This document shows, piece after piece, positions 60,025-64,000 of a stretch of 64,000 nucleotides of DNA. Below the pieces are notes generated by a model. That model saw nothing but the letters and a program-made list of their open reading frames with translations. It had not been told where the DNA came from and did not search any database. Origin of the DNA: CAWDLX01 sp963753485. GTDB taxonomy: Bacteria > Actinomycetota > Actinomycetes > Mycobacteriales > Micromonosporaceae. The first letter of the stretch is position 1. Every line of letters begins with the position of its first letter. The position numbers and the translations under genes are program-made. The DNA is taken from contig CAVWCL010000001.1 in the NCBI GenBank assembly GCA_963753485.1, positions 310,001 to 374,000 on the forward strand, written 5' to 3'.

Positions 60025-61447
60025 CCATCCACGGCGGCGCCGACGCGCGGGGCGCCGCATCGCCTGCGGCGGCTCGGTATCGGCCTGCTCGCCGCCGGCG
60101 TCGTCGCCGGAGGCCTGTCCGGTCTCGGGCCGGTTCTGGCCACCGCGCACGCCGCGTCGGCCTGCGCCGAGCTGGCCCGGGCGGTGGCCGTCCGCGTCGG
60201 GGACCAGCCGCTGGCCTGGTCGCTGCGCCGCTCCGGGTACGCCTATGAGCCGGGTGCCGCCGGGCTGGACACCTCGCGGCTCACCTGCTCCCTGCTCGCA
60301 CCGACCAGAGTGGACGGAGCTACCCGGCTGCAGGTCGACAACCGCTACCTGGCCGATCGGGTGGGCTGGCGGGAGCTGACCGCGGCCGGCGACAGCGTGC
60401 ACCTCATCGACTCCCCGGTGCCCGCCCGCAGTGTCAGCGACGAACTGCGCAGCTATTCCAAGGACCTGTTGAGCTCGGCGCTGGATCAGCGCTCGGCGAC
60501 GATCCGGATCGAGCCGGGTTCGTCGACGGACACGGCCGCGACCGGGTTGCCGGCCCGGCTCGGCCGTGGCGGCGATCCGGTCTCCCGCTGGCTGGCCGGG
60601 TTGGACCGCCACTTCGCCGACCTGGCCGGCGGCCCGAACCTCACGCCGTGGGTGGGCCTGCTGGCGTTGCTGCTCGCAGTGGTGCTCGGCGCCGGCCGCG
60701 CCGCCCTGCCCGGCCATGGCAAGACCGTGCTCGCGGCGTACCTGGCCGGCCGACGCGGCCGGCCGCGCGACGCCTGGGCGGTGGCGGCCACGGTGACCCC
60801 TGACCCACACCGGCGGCGTGCTCGCGCTGGGCCTCGCACTCACCGCGGGCAGCCTGATCGCGGGCGAGGAGATCCTCGGCTGGCTCGGGCTGCTCAGCGG
60901 CGTGATCGTCGTGGCCGTCGGGGTGGGCATGATCGCCGGTGTGCTGGACCGGCGCCGGTCCGGCGCCGGTCGTGAGCGCCCGCACGGTCATCGGCACACC
61001 CACGCTGGTACGCACCCGCATGCGCACCCCCATGGCCCGCACGACAACTCTGACCACAGTGGACATCACCACAGTGGACACAGGCACGGCCCACGCGGCA
61101 GGCGGGGGAGGCTCAGCCTGGCCGGGATCGGACTCGCCGGCGGTCTGGTCCCGAGTCCGTCGACGCTGGTCGTCCTGCTCGCCGCGATCGGGCTCGGCCG
61201 TACCGGCCTCGACATCCTGTTGGTGGTCGCGTACGGCGCCGGGATGGCCGCCACTCTTGCCGGGGCCGGCCTACTGCTGGTCGCGCTGCAACGCCGGCTC
61301 GCGCGTACGCCGACCCGGGTCCGGTTCGGGTCGCGGCTGACGACGGTGGCCGGACGGCTGCGTGCGGCGACGCCGACACACACCGCGACCCCGGTGTTGG
61401 TGGTCGGAGCCGGCCTCGCCGCCCGGGCCGCCCTCGCCGTCCTGTGA
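60025..61447 (+). pseudogene. NicO/RcnA-family nickel/cobalt efflux gene, frameshifted
   Basis: Two frames carry one transporter. The first, read from about 60025, has a signal-peptide-like stretch (LRRLGIGLLAAGVVAGGLSG), a domain, one TM and ALPGHGKTVLAAYLAG, the metal-site motif. After a run of four C at 60797-60800 the sequence continues only in the +1 frame: GGVLALGLALTAG, a His-rich loop (about 15 His in ~35 residues) and further TMs to 61447. Removing one C restores the gene. The family's N-terminal HPLGN motif is also missing and no ATG/GTG start is visible before 60184. Either it is a pseudogene or the C run is a sequencing error. Confidence 0.8.
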
Positions 61448-61484
61448 CCGACCGGCGGTCGTCGCGATCAGCGCGAGGCGATGC

Positions 61485-61490
61485 TACGGT
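61485..61490 (+). promoter_or_regulatory. extended -10 box (TGC-TACGGT) for TetR operon
   Basis: TACGGT with an upstream TG (extended -10). Transcription would begin near 61497-61500, at the first of two tiny ORFs. Confidence 0.45.
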
Positions 61491-61499
61491 CGTCCAGCG

Positions 61500-61532
61500 A
61501 TGACGTACTTCTCCGCGGAGGAGCCGGAATGA
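61500..61532 (+). CDS. possible 10-codon leader ORF
   Basis: Encodes MTYFSAEEPE. Its ATG lies 9 nt after the -10 box, near-leaderless, and its TGA overlaps the ATG of the next mini-ORF. Too short to prove by sequence. Confidence 0.25.
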   Translation: MTYFSAEEPE

Positions 61533-61552
61533 GCGGTTCGGCGCGACGGTAA
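61529..61552 (+). CDS. possible 7-codon leader ORF before TetR gene
   Basis: Encodes MSGSARR, preceded by GGAGGAG. Its TAA directly abuts the GGAGG of the TetR gene, so ribosomes finishing here could feed TetR translation. Confidence 0.3.
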   Translation: MSGSARR

Positions 61553-61562
61553 GGAGGTGGGC

Positions 61563-62261
61563 GTGGCCCGGCACCAGAAGGCAGATGTGACCTATCTGCG
61601 GGTGCTCCAGTCCTCGGCCGAGCTCTTCGCCGAGCACGGTTACCTCGGTACCAGCGTGAACGACCTGCTGGCACGGGCCGGCCTGACCAAGAACGCCTTT
61701 TACTCCTACTTCCCTAGCAAGGAAGCGCTGGCGGTGGCGATCGTCGAGCACTCGGCGTCCCAGTGGCCCACGCTGATCGCCTCCTTCGAGGCGATGCGGG
61801 CACCCGCCGTCGACACCGTGATCGCGCTCTCGTTCGAACTGGCCGACAGGTTCTCGACCGACGTGGTGGTTCGCGCCTCCGTGCGCCTGTCGCTGGAACG
61901 CGACACCGTCAAGTCGCCCCTGCCGCCGCCGTTCCACGGCTGGGTCGAGGAGATCGAACGCCTGCTCTCGCCGGCCGGCGAGCGGGAGCTGATGGGGCTG
62001 GCCGCGCCGGCGGAGGTGGCCGCCCGGGTCATCGTTACCTGCCTCATCGGCGCTCAGTACCTGGCCCGCGACAGCGAGGCGAATCTGGCCACCCGCCTCA
62101 CCGAGGTCTGGACCGTGATGCTGCCGGGCCTGCGACCGACGCCCGATCCGGCGGCCCGCATCGCCACCGCGCACGCGCTGCGGGACAAGGCCCGCATGGC
62201 GGCCGCGGCGACGGCGCCGACGACCATGATGCGCACCCTCGACCCCTCCACGTCGATCTAG
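61563..62261 (+). CDS. TetR-family regulator (butyrolactone-receptor-like)
   Basis: A 232-residue regulator with an N-terminal TetR helix-turn-helix (SAELFAEHGYLGTSVNDLLA then AGLTKNAFYSYFPSKEAL). The C-terminal ligand domain loosely recalls gamma-butyrolactone receptors, but no synthase gene is nearby, so this is weak. GTG 61563 has AAGGAGG upstream. The last codons (STSI, TAG) lie within copy 3 of the 64-bp palindrome, which therefore supplies the stop. It could regulate the flanking NicO or membrane-protein genes. Confidence 0.88.
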   Translation: MARHQKADVTYLRVLQSSAELFAEHGYLGTSVNDLLARAGLTKNAFYSYFPSKEALAVAIVEHSASQWPTLIASFEAMRAPAVDTVIALSFELADRFSTDVVVRASVRLSLERDTVKSPLPPPFHGWVEEIERLLSPAGERELMGLAAPAEVAARVIVTCLIGAQYLARDSEANLATRLTEVWTVMLPGLRPTPDPAARIATAHALRDKARMAAAATAPTTMMRTLDPSTSI

Positions 62262-62314
62262 GGCTTATGCACATGGATTGATCTCCGATCGTGTGCGTTA
62301 GCCCTAGATCGACG
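62251..62314 (+). repeat. 64-bp palindromic element, copy 3
   Basis: Same 14-bp ends and inner TATGCACATGG-TTGATCTCC pattern as copies 1 and 2. Its left arm contains the TetR stop (62259-62261) and its right arm the stop of the opposing gene (62304-62306). Flanking CCTCCA/TGGAGG extends the stem by 6 bp. Confidence 0.92.
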
Positions 62315-62711
62315 TGGAGGTGGCGGATGCGGTGGCCCGCAGCCAGAGCAGCCCGAGAACGGGCAGCGCCAAGGGCACGAAGCCGTACCCGCGCCCGTAC
62401 CCGGACCACACGCTGTCGTGCGGGAACGCCTGGCGCGCCACCAGACTCGCGGTGCCGACCGCCAGCACGCCCACCAGTTCGACGCTGATGCAGACCAGGG
62501 CGAGCCGGCGCCCGCCACGACCGCCCAGCGCCAGCCCGATCGTGGCCAGCAGGTAGATCACCGCCGCGGCCGCCGAGAGCAGGTACGCCAGCGGCGCGTC
62601 GTGGAACTTCGTGGCGATCTGCACGCCTGCCCGGGCGCCCGCGGAGAGGGCGAAGAGCCCGTATACGGCAACCAGCACACGTCCGGGACCGGCATTGACC
62701 CCGGCCGTCAC
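62304..62711 (-). CDS. small integral membrane protein
   Basis: A 135-residue protein with four hydrophobic segments (for example LVAVYGLFALSAGARAGV, AYLLSAAAAVIYLLATIGLA, LVCISVELVGVLAVGTASL, LALPVLGLLWL). It resembles small actinobacterial membrane proteins of unknown role. The GTG has GGGGGTGG upstream. Its last residues (TSTSI) and stop come from the 64-bp palindrome. It is 31 nt downstream of the next membrane protein gene, likely co-transcribed. Confidence 0.75.
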   Translation of the reverse strand: MTAGVNAGPGRVLVAVYGLFALSAGARAGVQIATKFHDAPLAYLLSAAAAVIYLLATIGLALGGRGGRRLALVCISVELVGVLAVGTASLVARQAFPHDSVWSGYGRGYGFVPLALPVLGLLWLRATASATSTSI

Positions 62712-62742
62712 CCGCCACCCCCGGGTCGGCGCGCTCCGGCGA

Positions 62743-63099
62743 TCATGTCGCCCACACCTGGGTCAGCCGCAGGGTCACCACCGCGGCCGTGATGGCACCC
62801 ACACCGGCGATGGCCGCGCCCCATCGGGTGCGTTCCATGGCCGCCAGCGCGACCGCGGCCGGCAGGATCACCACCGAGACGGCGAGGTAGCCGAGGAAGG
62901 TGACGAACTCGCCGGGTCGGTCACCCCCGGCCAGGCGGAACGCCGCGAGGATGCTCTGAATCAGCAGTGCCGCCTCGCCGATTCCCAGAACCACCAGGTG
63001 GCTGCGGTCGAGCCAGCGGTCGCGGGCGGCCTCGACCAGACACCACCCACCGAGCAGCGCCGTGCCGAACCCGATCGCGATCGCCAGGCCGCCGTACAC
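62743..63099 (-). CDS. small integral membrane protein
   Basis: A 118-residue protein with four hydrophobic segments (GLAIAIGFGTALLGGWCLV, LVVLGIGEAALLIQSILAAF, FVTFLGYLAVSVVILPAAVAL, GAAIAGVGAITAAVVTLRL) and similar size to its neighbour. The pair may form one complex. GTG 63099 is used because the frame upstream is non-coding. Function unknown. Confidence 0.7.
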   Translation of the reverse strand: MYGGLAIAIGFGTALLGGWCLVEAARDRWLDRSHLVVLGIGEAALLIQSILAAFRLAGGDRPGEFVTFLGYLAVSVVILPAAVALAAMERTRWGAAIAGVGAITAAVVTLRLTQVWAT

Positions 63100-63212
63100 G
63101 CGCTGGAGCCTACCGGTCGACGAACCCGGCGGACCCACGCACCCGCGCCGATGCGGGCCGCCGGCGCCGGAGCCACCGCCGCACAGACCACTGTGGACAG
63201 CCGGTCGGCGGC

Positions 63213-63659
63213 TCAGCGACCTCCGAGACGCCAGGTTACCCAGGGTGGTCGTACCGACGCGGCCAGTGGTCGGCCGCGCGTATCGCTCAGCTCCAGCACG
63301 GCCTGGATTCGTTTCGCCGCCAACACACTCTCGGCCGGGAACTGCTCGAGCAGCGGTGCCAGATGCAGCTTGAGCCGGCGGAACATAGCGAACGTGCCGG
63401 CATCGTCCACTTCGCCCCACACGAGATACACGAATCGTTCGCCCCGGCGGCCGTGGACGTACCGGCCACGGAAGTCGACATCGCCGTCCGCACCGGTCAC
63501 CACCTCGAGGTCGATGTCGAAGACCGCGTCGGCCGCGTCGCCGGTGACCAAGTCGACCACGGTCGAGCCGTCCTGCACACCGACGTGGATCCCGGAGCGG
63601 CCGGACCAGCTCGCGCCCGGCAGGCGGCGCCCGACGATCCGTAATGGGACCGTCGCCAT
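63213..63659 (-). CDS. DUF5990-family protein
   Basis: A 148-residue soluble protein matching DUF5990 by pattern: GIHVGVQDGSTVVDLVTGD (~residues 24-42), RGRYVHGRRGERFVYLVWG and VDDAGTFAMFRRLKLHL (~86-102). Function unknown; such proteins are common single genes in actinobacteria. ATG 63659 has AGGGGGTGG upstream. Confidence 0.82.
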   Translation of the reverse strand: MATVPLRIVGRRLPGASWSGRSGIHVGVQDGSTVVDLVTGDAADAVFDIDLEVVTGADGDVDFRGRYVHGRRGERFVYLVWGEVDDAGTFAMFRRLKLHLAPLLEQFPAESVLAAKRIQAVLELSDTRGRPLAASVRPPWVTWRLGGR

Positions 63660-64000
63660 CACCACCCCCTGCCGTCCCGCCCACCCACGGTGGCCCCAGC
63701 CGGTTCGCCCTCCTCCCCGCAGCGACCGGCCCCGAGATGAGGTTTCGCGATGGAACAGTTCGTGTCAAGCAGGTGAACGGCGCGCCACGACGACAGCGGC
63801 GGCCCGGGCGGATGCACACCTCACGGTAGAGCCCGCTCCCCGGCCACGCCCGATCAACGGGAAGTTTGTCCATCCGGCCGATCGGCACCCGGTCGCGGGC
63901 CGGCGCGCGCTGATCGCCGCCCGGTCGCGGGCCGGCGCGCGCTGATCGGCACCCGGTCGCGGGCCGGCGCGCGCTGATCGGCACCCGGTCGCGGGCCATG
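63660..64000. other. non-coding end region with tandem repeats
   Basis: No gene supported. The upstream part is the likely promoter region of the DUF5990 gene; from 63880 on it is a 32-bp tandem array that runs into the window edge. Confidence 0.6.
63880..64000. repeat. 32-bp tandem repeat array, at least 4 copies
   Basis: The unit begins GATCGGCACCCGGTCGCGGG and recurs at 63880, 63912, 63944 and 63976 with few changes (the second copy has GCCGCC for GGCACC). Units are contiguous, so there are no spacers. The array continues beyond the window. Confidence 0.92.

Noticed and set aside
61563..62261. Firm call of gamma-butyrolactone receptor
   Set aside because: C-terminal resemblance is weak, and no A-factor synthase or target operon is present in the window.
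63880..64000. CRISPR-like array of 32-bp repeats
   Set aside because: Units are directly contiguous with no unique spacers and no cas genes nearby.

Overview
This 64 kb window is high-GC actinobacterial chromosome, most likely Micromonosporaceae. This is an inference from very high GC, GTG starts, a conservon, mycothiol-era DinB/MDMPI proteins, an ANTAR regulator, and core gene order tRNA-Leu/ANTAR/livKHMGF/polA/rpsA/coaE/uvrB. It is core chromosome broken up by accessory inserts.

Layout. 1-5 kb: DinB protein, DksA-like zinc protein, secreted lysozyme-like protein, Tex. 4.9-12.4 kb: a signalling block with a STAS antagonist, a response regulator, a giant poly-HAMP hybrid histidine kinase resembling fungal Nik1/Os-1, and an ATPase-GAF-PP2C phosphatase. 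12.5-15 kb: acetyltransferase and GMC oxidoreductase. 15.3-23.7 kb: a conservon (CvnA-B-C-D homologues) whose last gene overlaps proV, which overlaps a double-length proW, followed by proX. This makes one translationally coupled chain joining a G-protein-like sensory complex to osmolyte uptake. 23.9-34.6 kb: M3 peptidase, MDMPI protein, SDR, uvrB, coaE, rpsA, a small secreted protein and a methyltransferase. 34.8-38.7 kb: a secreted nuclease-like protein overlapping an LPVTG-anchored protein, a terpene-cyclase-like protein and a sarcosine-oxidase-like enzyme.

38.9-43 kb is the clearest foreign segment: lower GC, a Sll1717-like P-loop ATPase, an ROK protein, then about 1.35 kb of decay with LuxR and transposase remnants. 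43-48.3 kb: serine protease, propeller lipid/membrane protein, methyltransferase, MFS exporter. 48.3-58.5 kb: polA, the livFGMHK operon with a strong hairpin between livK and livH, a lipoprotein, ANTAR regulator and tRNA-Leu(CAA). 58.5-64 kb: lipoprotein, MDMPI-like protein, a frameshifted NicO transporter, TetR regulator, two small membrane proteins, a DUF5990 protein and 32-bp tandem repeats running off the end.

The most novel structure is two families of dispersed palindromic elements: one of exactly 64 bp (three copies) and one of exactly 54 bp (two copies). One 64-bp copy supplies the stop codons of both flanking convergent genes. At least seven genes have a TANNNT box 6-7 nt before the start codon and no Shine-Dalgarno, which predicts leaderless transcripts.
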